From Xiphophorus maculatus (taxonomy: Eukaryota; Chordata; Actinopteri; Cyprinodontiformes; Poeciliidae), in the NCBI RefSeq assembly GCF_002775205.1, contig NC_036456.1, positions 10,195,463 to 10,259,462 on the forward strand: a stretch of 64,000 bases of DNA. Reading direction: 5' to 3'. Shown here one piece after another: positions 12,401 to 27,300 of this stretch. The notes under the pieces were generated by a model that made no database searches, was not told the DNA's origin, and saw only the letters and a program-made list of their open reading frames with translations. Every line of letters begins with the position of its first letter. Positions within the stretch are counted from its first letter, which is position 1. The position numbers and the translations under genes were made by a program.

Positions 12401-15400
12401 CAAATCAAACACTAACCATTTTATCAGTAATGCACACATTAAACATGGTGTTCCCCTGAGCGGTGAGTGATGTAGAGTTAGAGCAACACATTATTCTTAA
12501 GGAAGACAATCCTAAAAGCAACAGTTCACAAGAATTTTCTAACAAAATTCAGTAATGTTTGCTTGCACTTTCTTAATATTTTAGAGTTCCAAAATAAAAC
12601 ATTTATTGCCTTGCAAAAGTATTAACGTCCACAGATTTTTAAATGTTTAAATTTTGTTTATTTAAAATAAACATATACATAATTTAAACATTTACAAAAG
12701 CAATATAAATGCAGTTGCATGCATAATTATTCAACCTTCTTAAGATGAAAATGATTTGATTGACACTGGTTGCAGCTCTATCTGTATGTTTAGGTGAACC
12801 TCCACTTCAGTCTGCAACTGGTTTTTATACAAGAAACCAGTTCTGTAGACATGCATTCCCACTAGGACTGCACAATAAATCACAAATTTATTGTTTTTAT
12901 TGCAACATCACTAAACTGTGTGGGGTGCAATAAATATGAGTTAATATTGTAAATACCATGCAGTCAGGCTTTCTAACTCTGAAATATATGTGGTGAAAGT
13001 TGTTTAATGCAACAAACTACAAGTTGTTTTATTTTTATCTCAAGTTATATTATTATCACATCATTCACCAACATCATCACATATTTTTCTAAAACTGTGC
13101 AGGCTTAATGCCCATAGCATAATGCTGCCACCATGTGTAACAGCGAGAATGGGATTTTCCATATAGGCAAAAAGTTGTTATGCATAACACATGGACAGAC
13201 ACATTATTATATACAATTATGCAAAACCAACACATGCTGGTACACATGGGTGAATAGTACATTCCACCAATCTGAACAATAGATGAGGCTTTCCACCTAA
13301 AACCCTCCAGTAGCCCTTAGTCTCAGCTAAGCCACCCAGGACATGAAACCTGAATGACCTATGAACACAATCATCCTCAAAAACATCCACTATTCAGTAA
13401 AAAATACGGTGCAAAACAGGGAGCAAAAACCACAAATCTGCTGCTCTGCTGACCTCTGTCACATACATATGACCTTTCCCAAGGAATGTGATCGCTGTTC
13501 TGGGGCCCAGTGACTGTGATGTTTAGTGAGTGTTAGTAAAAGAATATCACAGGAAGTGTTTCTGTAGGCAGACAGGTGTGACCCGAGTCCTGCTGGAATG
13601 TGTTTGCAGCCCCTGATGTTTTTGCTTGGACAGAAATGTAACAAGAAAAAACAAAACATGTCTTTTCTTTTTTTCCATAAGGTTCTTTGGATGGTTTGAA
13701 CAGGAGTATTAATATCTATCTACATGTCTATTCATCCATCCTGGTGTCTTTTTAAAGCTTGAGATAAGGTAAAAGTAGAATACAGTCTATTACAATAAAT
13801 ATTTCATTACTATTTAGCTATATAAGCCATGATGCTGAGAAATGATTTCAGCTTTTTTTTCTAATTTCTTCAAAGTCCTGTTCAGCCATATGATGAAATT
13901 GGTATCAACATTTTAGCACCACCTATTAATAACTAATATGTAGAAATCCTTGTGCTGTATCTTTAAACTGAACAAGTTTTAGTTTTTCTAAAACTGTCTC
14001 CAAAACTGATCTGTTCGTCATAATCATGAAGCGGCTAAAATCTTTTAGAGCTGCTAAAAGCACAAAAAAACAATTAGGTCGTTTCACAGCCTCCAGATGT
14101 CTCCAGTCTGTTTTTATGTGTTTACAACGAAGAGTTTGAAGACTCAAGCTGAAGTCTTTGGGACTTTAAAGAAAATGGAAAGAGAAAATCCTCCCTTTGA
14201 AAATGATCTTTGGCATTCTTAGAGGTGATGCTGCAGCATTTATCCAAAGAGCTTTGATGAAATTTGAATGATATAAAGAGCAACAGTGATCTTATTCATG
14301 GCAGTGGTTTTAACTCACTTTAACATCAAGGCAAAAAAGTCAAACAGAATTTAAAACATGACAACACAACAGCACAAAAAATGTACCTGAATGAAAATCA
14401 GTAAACTCTTATGATATTTTTTGTCACTGCTTTGCTTTCTTACCTTCTCTGTCAGCTGTTACAGCTGCATTGTGAGACCGGGCTCACCTTCACGCCGCCC
14501 TTTAAAATATATTTTCAACAAATATGACAGCAGCTGAGCCTGCATCGCTCCCCTCATCTCTGCTTACCCTGCCATCATCCATCCTCCTAGACAAAATATT
14601 GCCCTATCAGGTACCAACTGTAAACGTGGCGCAGTGACCGAAACGCAGGAGCACAAATTATTTCCAAGTCCACACAGTAAGACAGCCAGACAATTTGCTG
14701 TCAAGACTTTAATTCTTCTGCCATGCAGAGGACCGTTTTATCTTCATTTTCAGGATGGGATTAGGCTGAGACAGGAAGTAGAATTTAAAAATCAGTGACC
14801 AATCAGATAAAATAGAAGTAGAGAGCAGATTCAAGGTGAAAAGAAATCCAGCAGATTTTCTGAAGCTGAAGGTTTGGTGAATTATCGTTCACCTGAGAAG
14901 GCGCAGGCCTCTCCGATCTGTGCACAGCATTTTATTACAGCACATCGATTAGGGAGCTGCCTCCGGAGAAAGAGGACGTGCAGCGCGAGGAACTGGGGTG
15001 TGTCACTGCTGACGGGCTGTGTTGGGTGATGCAGCACCAGTCTGTGTGACTGCAAAGCAGTGTTTACAAAAAAGAAAAAAAGATGACATGAAAAGTATCT
15101 AAAGCTTTGATGTTAGCCACAAAACAAGTTTTTTTTCCAATGCTTTTCAGAATTCATTAACAATAGTCTTCCATTGAAACACTGTTGCACAAATACTCTG
15201 CACTTTCTCAGGAAGGCAAAATAATCCACCCAGCGTATGAGTAATAAACTTGAGACATTGGGCTGCTTGGCCACAGACTGAAATTTTAACCAAAACTGTT
15301 TGAAATGAATTAAGAGGATCCAGATGTCACAAAGCACAAGTTGGGTACATTGTGACATCATCATGCTCCATGTCCACTCTTGGCTGTGCTCAGTGAGGGT

Positions 15401-18400
15401 TTAAAGTGCAGACTTCACACTATTTTGTGTGAGCATGTGCAAGTCAGAGGTGTGCTGCGCTGGCAGTTCAGTCAGAATATATAAATAAAGTGTCCCGTCG
15501 GAACCATCAAACCCTTCCCTTCCAACCCTCCTTCTTGAAGCACCCTTCAAGTATTGACCCGAGGCAGTTTGTCTCATTCCTGCCAATGCAAGCACATCCT
15601 CCTAACTCTTTAGCCAAACACATCCAGAGAGATGTGCATGTAAAAAATTCAGAGAGCACCCCAACTGTCAACAGTGTGTTTAATCAACACGCATACAGCT
15701 ATTGGACGAAGACAGCTTCTGTCACTGTCACTACAGTCATGGGAAAAATCCACCAGGATTCAGAGACTTGGAGAACAAGCTGTAGCAGAAATATCTGAAA
15801 GCAGCTGTTGCTATCCTACTGTGAAACACGTTTGGTCCCATTTGTCTTTGAACAGCTCTGTTAGTGTGTCAAGAAGGCCGAGGTCCATGGATAAGAGATT
15901 TACACAGTGGTCACAAAAAGGCATAACAAGTTATTGGAAGATTACAAAGAATAATGAATTTAAAAGTTTTAAACAACTTCAAGATAATTATAACCTGGAA
16001 AAATGTGACTTTTTTAGATACCTCCAGTTAAGACACTACTACAATAAAAGTATAAAATATTTGGAGGAGGACGAGAATGGTATACTTAAAATCCTATTAG
16101 ATTCGAGCAATGGAAGACCTCCCAAAAAAACAGTATTCAAACTATATGCATGTCTACGAACGAAGAGGAAATGTAATACAACATATATTAAGACTAAATG
16201 GGAAAAAGAAGCCAAAATAACAATAAATGAAGAGGTTTGGTTAAATATATGCAATTCTGTGATTCACACGTCAAGTTCTGGCCTGTGGAAGGAATTTTCC
16301 TGGAAATGTATGGTGCGTTTTTTTGTTACACCTAACATTAAAAGTAAACATTGTAACAATACTGAAAAGGCAAAATGTTGGAGGAACTGTGGGAATGTAT
16401 CTGCAGGACATTTTCATATTTTTTGGGAATGTATTAAGATTGCACTCTATTGGTCGGAAGTGATAAAAGAAATCAATACTAAAATGGACTTAAATTTATG
16501 TTGTGATTTTACTGTGGTTTTCCTGGGTAATTTACCTCAGGAACTGAAGAAGTCTGATAGATATCTCCTACTAATATTATTAGCAGGTGCAAAGATAACT
16601 ATAACTCGCCGGTGGCTTGCTGTGGAACCACCGTCATGTTTGGACTGGAAGGACATAATTGAGGAAATTCACGCAATGGAGAGACTGACTTTTTCATTAA
16701 GGCTTGCCACTTATAAATACAATAAATACAGGAAGAAATGGATCACTCGTCGGAGCTTGACACCAACTGTATAATTTATGTAATTACCTATTTTCTTATT
16801 TTTGTTTTTCCTTGTTATCACTCAACTGCTCCTGTCAAACTAGCTGCTCTGTAATTTTTTGTTAGAGGGGGGTCTAACTGTTCAATGTATGTATGTGTGT
16901 CTCTAAAACTGCAAAAATAACAAAAATAAAGTAAAAAATAAAAATAAAAGAAGGCCGAGGTCCAGTTTTAACTGGGTTTCTGCGGTGTCACCACCTCAAA
17001 ACAAAATGGCATATTACATATCTATATCTATATATATATCTATATATATATATATATATATATATATGAATATGTCTGATGTCTTTCCTCTTTTAAGCGG
17101 AGATGTACAGTAAGATAAACAAACTTAAAATTTTGACGTGTTGTCTCTGAAAAAGACCGTATTTAATTTTGCAGCTCTACTGTGTATTCGTCCTATGACA
17201 CATTTGTTTCAGTATCAGTTTGTTTTCGGAGCACATATTTAATAACCTTGATGGTAAAACAGTTCAACCTTGCTTGTGGCTCTGCTGGATGGTTCTCTGG
17301 ATGAACGCCTGGACTTCTCTGTAGGTCTGGAGGAAACTGTCCTGGAAACGACTAGCCTGCTCAACGTTCACCCCCAAAATCCCTGACAGACGTTCACGGC
17401 CTACACAAAGTAACATGTTGTTGGATTAGAGCCGGCTACAGTAAAACACAAAGTCTATTTAATGTATTCACTGTTAATAGATGCATAGCTTTGACATAAA
17501 CTATACCATTTTCTAAAACACTCAAATTACTAGTAGTGAATTCAGATTAAAAACCAAAAACACTGACCTTATTTCTTTTGCCTGTTTCATTTTGATGTCT
17601 TTTTTATTGTGCTTGATCAGTCACTAAATATAAAAAGCACTGAGGTCCCTTTGGTATAGTTTTTACTGTCCTTTTCACAAGAGCAGCTTTAAGAGGAGAT
17701 GATAAAGTGTGGCTGGAATAATGCATTGTGACACGTGTATTGTGTTGAGAATAAAGAAAAATGTGGATAAGAACGTGTTCTAAATGTATTGTTTTCAGAC
17801 ATTTTTGTTTATTCATATCGAGATATTATCCACTGTTATACAACTTTGTTGTATCTAAAAAGGTGTTTGATGAGGTTGGATATAAAAGTGAGGCCTTTAC
17901 GTGGGCCTGTTGTGTTTTGTGTTGCTCTTGTGCAGGGCCCCACATTCCTGCTGAATGAGGTCAGCACTGAGGTGAACTTTGACCTTCATTACTGATCCCC
18001 TCTGTGTTGCTTGCTTTCACACCTCTAGCACCGCTTTATATCTTCTTTCCTCCTTTCTTTCAATTTTCCTGCCCTGTATCTGACGCCTTCGTCCCTGTTT
18101 AACTGTAAATTTGAAATGGAAAAACTACTAATGCCTTTCAGATGTGCTCACTCAAGAAACACACATAAAAAGGAAAAACGTGCAAGTTCAGTCAAATTTA
18201 ATAAAATAAAACCTGAATATGTATTTGTCCTGTTTAATAAGCAGATAGTTTACCTTTGACTGACCTCCTTCATGCCACTTTGTTCACCAGCAATTTTGCA
18301 TTGCTCCACTATTTTCTGACCTATTTGTGTACATATGTCTGTGCATGAGTCCATAGCGCTGCTGCTGTTGTTGTGCCCCTCCTCCCTGGCCTGATTGTCT

Positions 18401-21338
18401 CATGGAGAGAGCTTTCCTTGGTATTTAGTAACCATAGCGACGCACCCCTCCATAAAGAGCGGTCTGTCTACGCTGATCAGGATCTCCTCGAGGGCTCCTC
18501 CTTTTGTGTGTCTGTACTGTTCCCCACTCACCTAAATTATGAGCAATAATCTTCTGCTATTGCGATTTGTTGTACTATTTTTCAACAAAATATGATAATT
18601 TATGCATATTTTTTTTATATGTTCATCTTATTAGTTTACAATTTAAGATTGCTGTTTTTTCAAACTGTTCAGACTATAAGAAGTTGAAATGCGACAAGTG
18701 CTGCCTTGCAATTTATTATTTGATTATTCATTGGGTGTTCTTTATTAGATTTATTATCGCTTTTTTAAATACTTTTTTATGTGGCCCTTTTTATTCATTT
18801 ACAAATATATTTATTATTTTACTTATGCATTACTGCAAATGTTTTTGCTAATTAGTTTTTTTGTTGTTAATGCTACTTAGCTTTAACTTAGTTGTATGCT
18901 TCAAGTCCAACAAAACTTTAACTTTTTACACCCAGCTGCCATTTTAGTGCAACACGTTTGGAACAAACTAAATTCTTTCAAAACAAAACCCAAAATTAAA
19001 CAGACTTGCAGTGATTATAATAGGCTACAAGCTGTTTTGACATGTGGCTCTAAAACTTTGATATATCAAATATTTACTGACTCAAAATGACAAATCTGTG
19101 CCTTGGTGTTTCTGGTAGCTGATAAACACCAGAACGTGGTATTAAAAGAGTAATCTAACAAAGATGGTTACACTAACTGGCAATAAGTCAGTGGTGAAAC
19201 TAGATGTTGATGTTTTCCTGTTCGTCCATACGAGTACATGTTCAAGAAAACACACACATTTTAAATTACCATTCATATCTTTTCACTTTGCTTTAAAGAG
19301 TCTGTATTTCTGGTAATCTCTTAAGGTTGTCTGGCTCATTAGTCTGTGAAAGATTTTCTTTACACTTTGGCTGTTTTCATAAATGTTATATTACATGTTC
19401 TTCCTGATTACATAATACAGTGGTCTTAAAAAAATCCTTCAACCAAACTTTATTTTTACAGCACTTTTTATACTGTCAAGTGTAGAAAATGAGGACAGTG
19501 GATAAATAAAAGCTGAAAAAAGCTGCACTCTATGAACAGTAAGAGACGGTCGTAACCAAAGAGAAGCATGATTTTTCATTTGGTCATCAACTGTCTGCCA
19601 AGTTTTCAGCAAAAAGCTCATTAAGAATTACCTTAATGTTGTTGCTAAAATACTACTGTTGGGTCAAAATTGTACTCTCTTTGGTATTTTCCAAGCATTT
19701 CCCATCTCTTTATTTGACTCTTTTCATGTTCTTCTATTATTTCTTACTGTTATTCAGACAGTATTTTATTTATTTTGGACCAAACATTCAAGTGAATAGC
19801 AGGGTGCATCTTTTATTTACTCTTATTCAAATGGCGGTATATGCTCACCTGCTCCATAAACCACCGAATACACGATGCGTTTGGCATGCTCCCTGTCTTC
19901 AGGAGTCACCTCATCAACACCCACCACTTTCCTGGGTGACAGAGATCAAGAAAAACACCTTTGCATTTTGGTATAACAAATAAAAGTTTTATCTAAAGTC
20001 AGTGTTGAACATGTTTAAATACAGCATAAAAATATATTTTTAACCCTGTTTTCCAATGGTTTTTGTTTCACTAAGGATTGTCTAAATTAGATTACTGATT
20101 ATTTTTCTCCAATAGAGCTTAGGAACGTGACGTCACTGCTCTAGATGTAGGGATATGAGCGCCATCTTCAGGGGCCATAAACATAATCTACAAAAACAGC
20201 TGTCTCACAGATACTTTGAATCTAAGTTATTTAAAATTATTTAAACTCCGGAATAAAATTTGTTTTGTCTGTGGCCTTTAAAGATGGCACCGAGCGACTG
20301 CGCGAGACGTAAGCATCATACGCAGTGACACTGGTTCCAAAGCTCTATTCCAGAGGTTTCCTTACATTTCCTTAGCATTTGGTAGAATTGATTTTTAAAC
20401 TGTATGACTTCGGTCAAACATTTTAGTCGTCCTTTAACAAACTTCTCACAATAATTTGGTGCAATTTTGGCCCATTCCTCCTGATAGAACTGGTGTAACT
20501 GAGTCAGGTTTATAGATTGCCTTGCCAACCCAAGATGACCACTCCAAAACATTGATTCTGTTGTCCTTAAACCCTTAAGCCATTTTGTAATCAATTTGAC
20601 CATATGCATATAATTATTGTCTCTAAAACTTTAACTTACTGGCTGACATCTTCAGATGTTGCTTCAGTATTTCCACATAATGTTCATTCCTCATGATGTC
20701 ATCCATTTTATGAAGCTAAAGCACCAAAACAGCCCCACAACATGATGCTACCACCACCTTACTACACAACAGGTGATGGTGTTCTGAAGTTTGCGAGTGT
20801 CCCTCTTTTTCCACCAACTGTAACAATCATCATTATGGCCAAACAGTTCAGCTTCAGGTTGATCAGAACAAACAGCATGTCTTCAAGAATTAAAGTCTAG
20901 TTTATTTGACAATAAAGTTGTTTTTGTGTTCGTTTTTGTCAAGAAAAATGGCAATTTTCAGTTTTCTGACATTGCACTATAATGATTCTGGATTTAAAAT
21001 TTGATGGTATATTTGAAAAAGAAAACTTTTGTGGATCATGGTTGATTTTTAAAAGCAAAAAAAAAAAGAAAGAGAAAAGCAGGACTTTGCTGTGTGGAGA
21101 AAGTTATATGTGGACAGCATGCAAATACATCGCTACAGAAGCTGTGGAGCTAAAACAGACATAAAGGACTACTAAAAGTACAGAAGTCGTGGAGACGGAC
21201 ATGCAGTGACAGTTATGTGACGTGACTCGGAGAGAGCCGTAGTACTGCGGATCAGACAGGATGCAATGACACATCTGCAAAGTGGCATTTCTAGAGGGGC
21301 TCATGAGAAACTGCTGTCTCTGTGTTGACAGACAGCCT

Positions 21339-21369
<31 letters not shown>

Positions 21370-24300
21370 TTATTGGTGTGTCTGAAGATCCTCAACGCTC
21401 CAAGGTTTTCAAAAGCATAATCAAATCAAAAAATCCCTCTCAGGCCGTCTTTCTCATCACCCATATATGTTCCTCTGTTTACTCGCCTGTTATATAGTGA
21501 CTGAGTGGGAGTACCGACATTTAAAGTTGATTTGCCCCCCTGTTGTGCATCTGGACCAAATGTTCATACTAGATTTTTATTGCCCCCTGCTGGGCAATGG
21601 TCCACAAGTCACTGGTGTTGGACAGTAATTTTGGGAGATTATTTTTTGTAAGTGCCCCTGGTAGAGATGCTTTGTCTAAAAACTAAACATTTTCATTGCA
21701 GTAGCAATTATTAAATGACTTGTTTAGAAACTCCCTGGTACCAGACTTAATGACATCTTTAATATATCCTCTAAAATGAGTGTAAATGACACATTTTTAA
21801 GGTGATCCAAGTACCAGGGATTTATTATTTTGTCAGCCTTTGACCTGTTCTCCTGCAGAACAAAAGAGAATGCAACAGCCCCTCTTCAAAATAGGAAAGA
21901 CGTGAGAAAACAACATTCAAATAAGGCAGATCTGATTTTCATAAACTAAGAAAAGGCTGGAAGAAAAGAGTTAATTATCCAAACCTGCTTGTATGTGTAG
22001 TAAAAGCAACAATTAGATAGTCAAAAACAACTGGAGCTGTTGCAATCTTTATAGTGCAATGTCAGAAATCTAAAAATTGGTCATCAGCAGTTTTTTCAGC
22101 AGAAAATGTTCTAAACCAACAACTTTTAAACATCTTCTAGGAGACAACATGTAGAAAAGGTGTTTTATGTGATCATTTACTTCACGTCTGTTTTGAGAAA
22201 GAAAGAAGAGAAACAAAAGCTAACTCAGCAAAACATAGCATAAGGCCAGACAAAAGGAAATCAAGAAGTGAGAGAAAGAAGAGCAGATGATGTGAACTCT
22301 ATACGAGAGGAAACTTTGTGCAGAAGAAGAAGCTCTGACTGAGTAATCCCAGCAGAGCTCAAATGACACCAGTTAACATGCTTAAAGGTGAAAAGAGTGT
22401 AAAGCCTGAATAGGGCTGTTAATGTGGTAATCTGCTTAACTGGTCAGTCGGTGCTGCAGAGGCGTCTGAAACAGGAGTATTAATTTAACACGTTACTAAC
22501 GGGCAGGATCAAAACGATAAACCCAGCGAGTAAACACCACACACATACGGCAATAGAGAGGAGGAGAAAAACACACTAGTCGTTAAAATACATCAAAAGC
22601 AAAACAATGCAATCACCAGGGTGACAATCCCAGAGGCCCCCTGGGAATGGAAACGGAGGCAGTTGGCGTGGTCGTCATGGCAACAAGGCGATTAGCGTTT
22701 GAAGTGAAGGAGATGGTGAGTCTGAGAGAAGGAGACTATCGGAGACTCCCTGCGGTGTGGCAACGGTCACCTTGGCAGGGGGATCGGGGTGTGCGAGAGT
22801 GTGTGAGGGAGACGCACCACTGAGAGGCCAGCATGGTGAAGACGTCGGCCTGCGGGTCGGTAAAAATGCGGAGCAGCTCCGGGTCCGAGGAGAAGTGAGC
22901 CAGCAAGCGGAGCTCCACCTGGCAGAAGTCTGTCACAAACACAAACCTTTCAGTTACTACCTTAAAGTTGTGCAGTGGTGTGTAAAAGTCTAAAGTCGTC
23001 ACTCATTCCCTTTGTGCTTTGCTAGTAAGGAGCCAAACTTTCTTGTAATCTCTTAAAAATGTCTTTATTAAAATTTCTTCACTTTTTCTGAACATTTTTC
23101 AAAAATTTTTTGGAAGAGTTCCTAATCTTTCACACATTTCCTTTCTTTTAAATAACCATATTGATGAAGAATATCTCTAAATACCAAACAGCTCATAAGG
23201 AGGACCACAGCAAAAACATCTGTCAGGTAAATAACTATTAAAGATCTTGTAAAACTTGGGTGGAAGGACAGAAATGCTAAGATGCTCTGAGAGATGACGA
23301 TGAGGTGAAAGATAAGGAAAAAGATACAACTGGCTCTGGCTGTGCTGACATAAGCGAGCAAGTTTCTAAAGATACCGTCTTATTAATATTTGATGAGCTC
23401 CAGAGCACTTCCCCCGAGCCAGCCTGGCAGTTCAGAAACATATTGCTGACCAGGATGTGTGGATGAGAGAAAAAGAGGCAGCTATAAAGAAAGAAAAACG
23501 ATTCATGTCCAGTACGATGCGGGGTGAAATGACACACACAGAACATGTGAATACATGATCTTGTGAAAGCCTGAGGCCTGATTATACCTGAAACTGTCTC
23601 TACATCGATCCAGATAAAAATAACTGACTTCCTGCAAACGCCTCTAAATACCGATCATTAAATCTGGAGCAGATTAACATCAAAGCTAATATATTGAACT
23701 AATACATAACTAAATGCTTTTTTTATTGGAATAAAGTAAAAAAAACAACACCAAACAGCAAGTAAAGAGGTTTAAGGTACAGTTGAATCTCATTTTAAGG
23801 TTTGTCACCTTGGTTAATATTCATCAGAAAGTGCAGAAATGTGCACTGTTTTACATTTGTCTTGACTCAAAATATGATTTATGTACCAATATTAAAACAA
23901 CTTTTGAACAACAACCATTACTCATATCTCTTACAATCATCATTCATATTCCCTTGAACAACCTTTGGTGATGCACTGCAGCACACCAAAGCTCAGAGCT
24001 CATAGATAAAAGCTTAAGAGCTCAATGTGCTTATTGACTAAAATGCCTCTTGTGGGCTGTGGTGGACGTACAAAGGCTTTCAGGAGGAATGAATTGATCA
24101 GCATACAGAATAAAGAAACCCATACATATGGATGCAAGACGGCTACGAAAGGTAGCGTGGCTAAATCCATCCCTCAGACGTGAAAGTCTAAAAAGTAAAT
24201 ACAGAACAGCAACATTACTTAAAGACGACAGCATTCAGTCAGCTTAAAAAAACACAGAGAGACTGATTAAGCCATATATAGAGGGCACTGAAGTCAAGTT

Positions 24301-27300
24301 ACTGCTTCTAAAAGCAAACTGACAATTTACTGAGTTTAGTTTTTCCACACATTGCTTCAATATTCTGGTTTGATTTTCTAGATGACACACTAATCTCGTC
24401 TGTACAGACCACATTTTAAGACTTACGATGACCAAATTACTTTCATCATGTCCTTATATGTAAATAAAAATAAATGCATTTAGTTGTACATAAGTTATAT
24501 AGCAAAGATTTCTTGACATTAAAAGTTACATGGGAATAAGCTATTTGGTCAAGACTTTTCCATGGTAAACAATATTCTTAAACTCATCCTACATTTTATT
24601 CTCAGCTAAATTTCTTTTTGTTTTCTGCCTACAACAGCAGCAATATTTCTACTACATACATTAAAGATACATGGTCTCATTATTTGACATGGTTGTACTG
24701 TTCAAAACCTTTTGGTTTGCTTGAGCAGAAATGGAGTAATGTCTGAGTTTGTTAAAATGTTATGAGTTGGGCTAGTTGTCAGAAGATGTAAGTAAGTCTC
24801 TGTGAGAGGGGGCTATTTAAGAAAATGTTGTGAGCAACTCTTGGAGCATGGTTGTTCAGTGAAAAGAAAAAAAGGATTTGAAACACAAATTCATTTTTAA
24901 TCACATTTTATTTTGGGGGGAAAGCTGAAAGTTAAATATGAGTAGCCTCACCTAGGCCTGGTTAGTCCCTGTCACGTATTCTTAAGAAATAAATTTACAG
25001 ATGAGGGACATTTACTGAAATGTGTCACACTAGCAAGTGTTACAAAAAAATATCTACAAGACTGAAATTTAAGTGAACCAACCTTTACTATTCTGGAGAA
25101 AGCATGAATCAGCGGGAAAATCAGTGTTGATTCAACAGCAAGAAAAAGACTGAATGAAAGTAGCATTCACAACGATCTGAAAACTTTGTAGGTGTACATT
25201 CGTGTCAAAAAGAATGAAGAGATGTGCTATTATTAACAGAGTTGGTGGTTAAATTAGATGAGAATCTTGCTATGTGTCAGATGCGTATATCTTAAGCATG
25301 TTGTTGTTGGTTGTCCTCTGGCTATGGCTCTATGCATTAGGCTGCTCAGGACGCTTGCATGTGCTCATCTCTTCTCGGGACCAAAACCACGTGATTTTGA
25401 AGGAATCCACAGGGGACACGCAATACCTTTGTTCTCACTCTGGGTACACTCTGGGGTTTTTTCTCTCTCAAAATCTCCCACACAGAGAACAGAAAATATC
25501 TGAGTTCAGACAATTAAAAAATAAACAAACACAAACACACCGCCTGCAGGAACACAGGGAGAATGTTTTAAAAGTTTGCTTCATCATTAGTAACACAAAC
25601 TTTATCATGCTGAATGAGGTTTTGGATGTTTGGATTTGTAAAGACCATGAACACCTCAATATCTGTAGTGTTAAAGTCTAAAACAGGCAAGAGAACGGAT
25701 CTGAACAACAGTTTGGACTGAACATGAAGGCAGCATTTCTTTGAGGGAAAATCCTAATTCCTATGACAGGCTTGTCTCCTCTAAACCCAAGCGGTCGTGT
25801 GTTTGTGTCTGTGCTTTTGAGGACATGACTATGCCTGCTGGAATGACAATGCAACTGTGTCCAAACTCAGTGTGCGCATATGTGGCATCCTCCCTCCTAT
25901 CCTGCAGCTAACCCTGTTTTATCTGTCTGGTTATGTAAGAGTGTGACTCTGTCAGGCCCAGCAGACACCCAGCAGCAGACAAACCTTTTCCAGGCTGACA
26001 GTGTCCCAGCGTGCTCCCTTGGCTGGTGCAACACAGGCGAGCGACAAAGACTTAAATGACTTTTTCCAAACAGAGGCCACGTCGGGACAGGAGGACTTTT
26101 AGGGTGAAACTAAATCTTTCTTTTTAAAGTAAAAGTAAAGTAAAGTAAATAAAGGGTGAACGGCAAACACCGGACATATTTCACCAGAATAAGCTCACAA
26201 GAACTTCTCTCAAAGAATCAGAACTCAGATTAACCTTACAGTCAAAATATTCAGCCATTAACTCCCAAACCAGAACTACTAATTATGCAATCTACCTACT
26301 GGTCCACAGACAATTAAGAATCACAGCCACTTGGCACTGTAAGTACACACCACTCATCTTCCTACCTTCCATCTTCCAGCTCATGTAATTTTCTTTCTTT
26401 TATCAAACAGTGAAATTTGACTCTTTTCATTGCAGTGGTCAGAGAATGTGATACCTCAGTCCTATTGTTTTAGTAGGTGGATAATGGGTGTTGCTTTACA
26501 ATTTACGCCCTGTAAACAACTGACATAGGGAACAACTTTGTGTGTTGATTGAATATTTAATCAAGAATAGATCATATTTCAAAACATTATTTCAGGCTTA
26601 TTGCTCTGTAATAAATGCACAGCACGTACTGCAAGATAAAAATGACATTGAAATATGTTACACAACAAAATATTTTCCTACCCGCAGCAAGAAAAGTCCA
26701 GCCCTCCCGGGCAATGAACATGTCTCGAGGATGAATCGTCACAACCTCCTCCTCCTTTCCTGTGAAGATCAAACAAACATCACTTAATGAGAGTGACACC
26801 AGCAAATCGAACGCTACCTGAGACATATATAGTCTAAAAACAACATCGGGTAACTTATTGCAAGGTTAGCTTTATAAGCAACATAACAGCCCATACATTT
26901 ATAGCAGTTATTGTTTATCAGTCCAAGAAAGACGGAAGACCTTTTACAATTAAAAACGCTTTTTAAAGTGGTTAACTTGGTCTAATCTCGGACCATAACT
27001 AAGCAAACTGTGTGTGCTGTTGCAACCACATAAATCAGCAGAGAGCTGTTGACATCAAAAACATGGCCACACACAGAGGTGTGAACATATAAAAGTAGAA
27101 CTGTACGAAACTGTTGTGATCGCTGTCTAAACCTCTCCTTCTAAGATCAACGTGATAACGGATAGAGAAAGAAGAAGGGATGACAGCAGTGGAGGACTGA
27201 TGACAGAGAGCCCTGAGAATCAGAGTCAGAGACGTGCTGAGATCGGGCTTAGAGCGGTAACATGACAGTGTCCTCCTTCTGCAGGTCAATTCAGCAGATA

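Larger units (their letters stand above)
12387..17268 (-). other. poln: poln intron 22 (4.9 kb)
   Basis: Holds a Tc1 fossil, a 5'-truncated LINE and a TA-rich microsatellite, all listed separately. About 13161-15870 shows no clear repeat or gene. Confidence 0.85.
19932..22817 (-). other. poln: poln intron 20
   Basis: Contains the Tc1 fossil and a (CA)n run. The rest, about 20900-22800, is AT- and purine-rich with nothing recognised. Confidence 0.8.
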
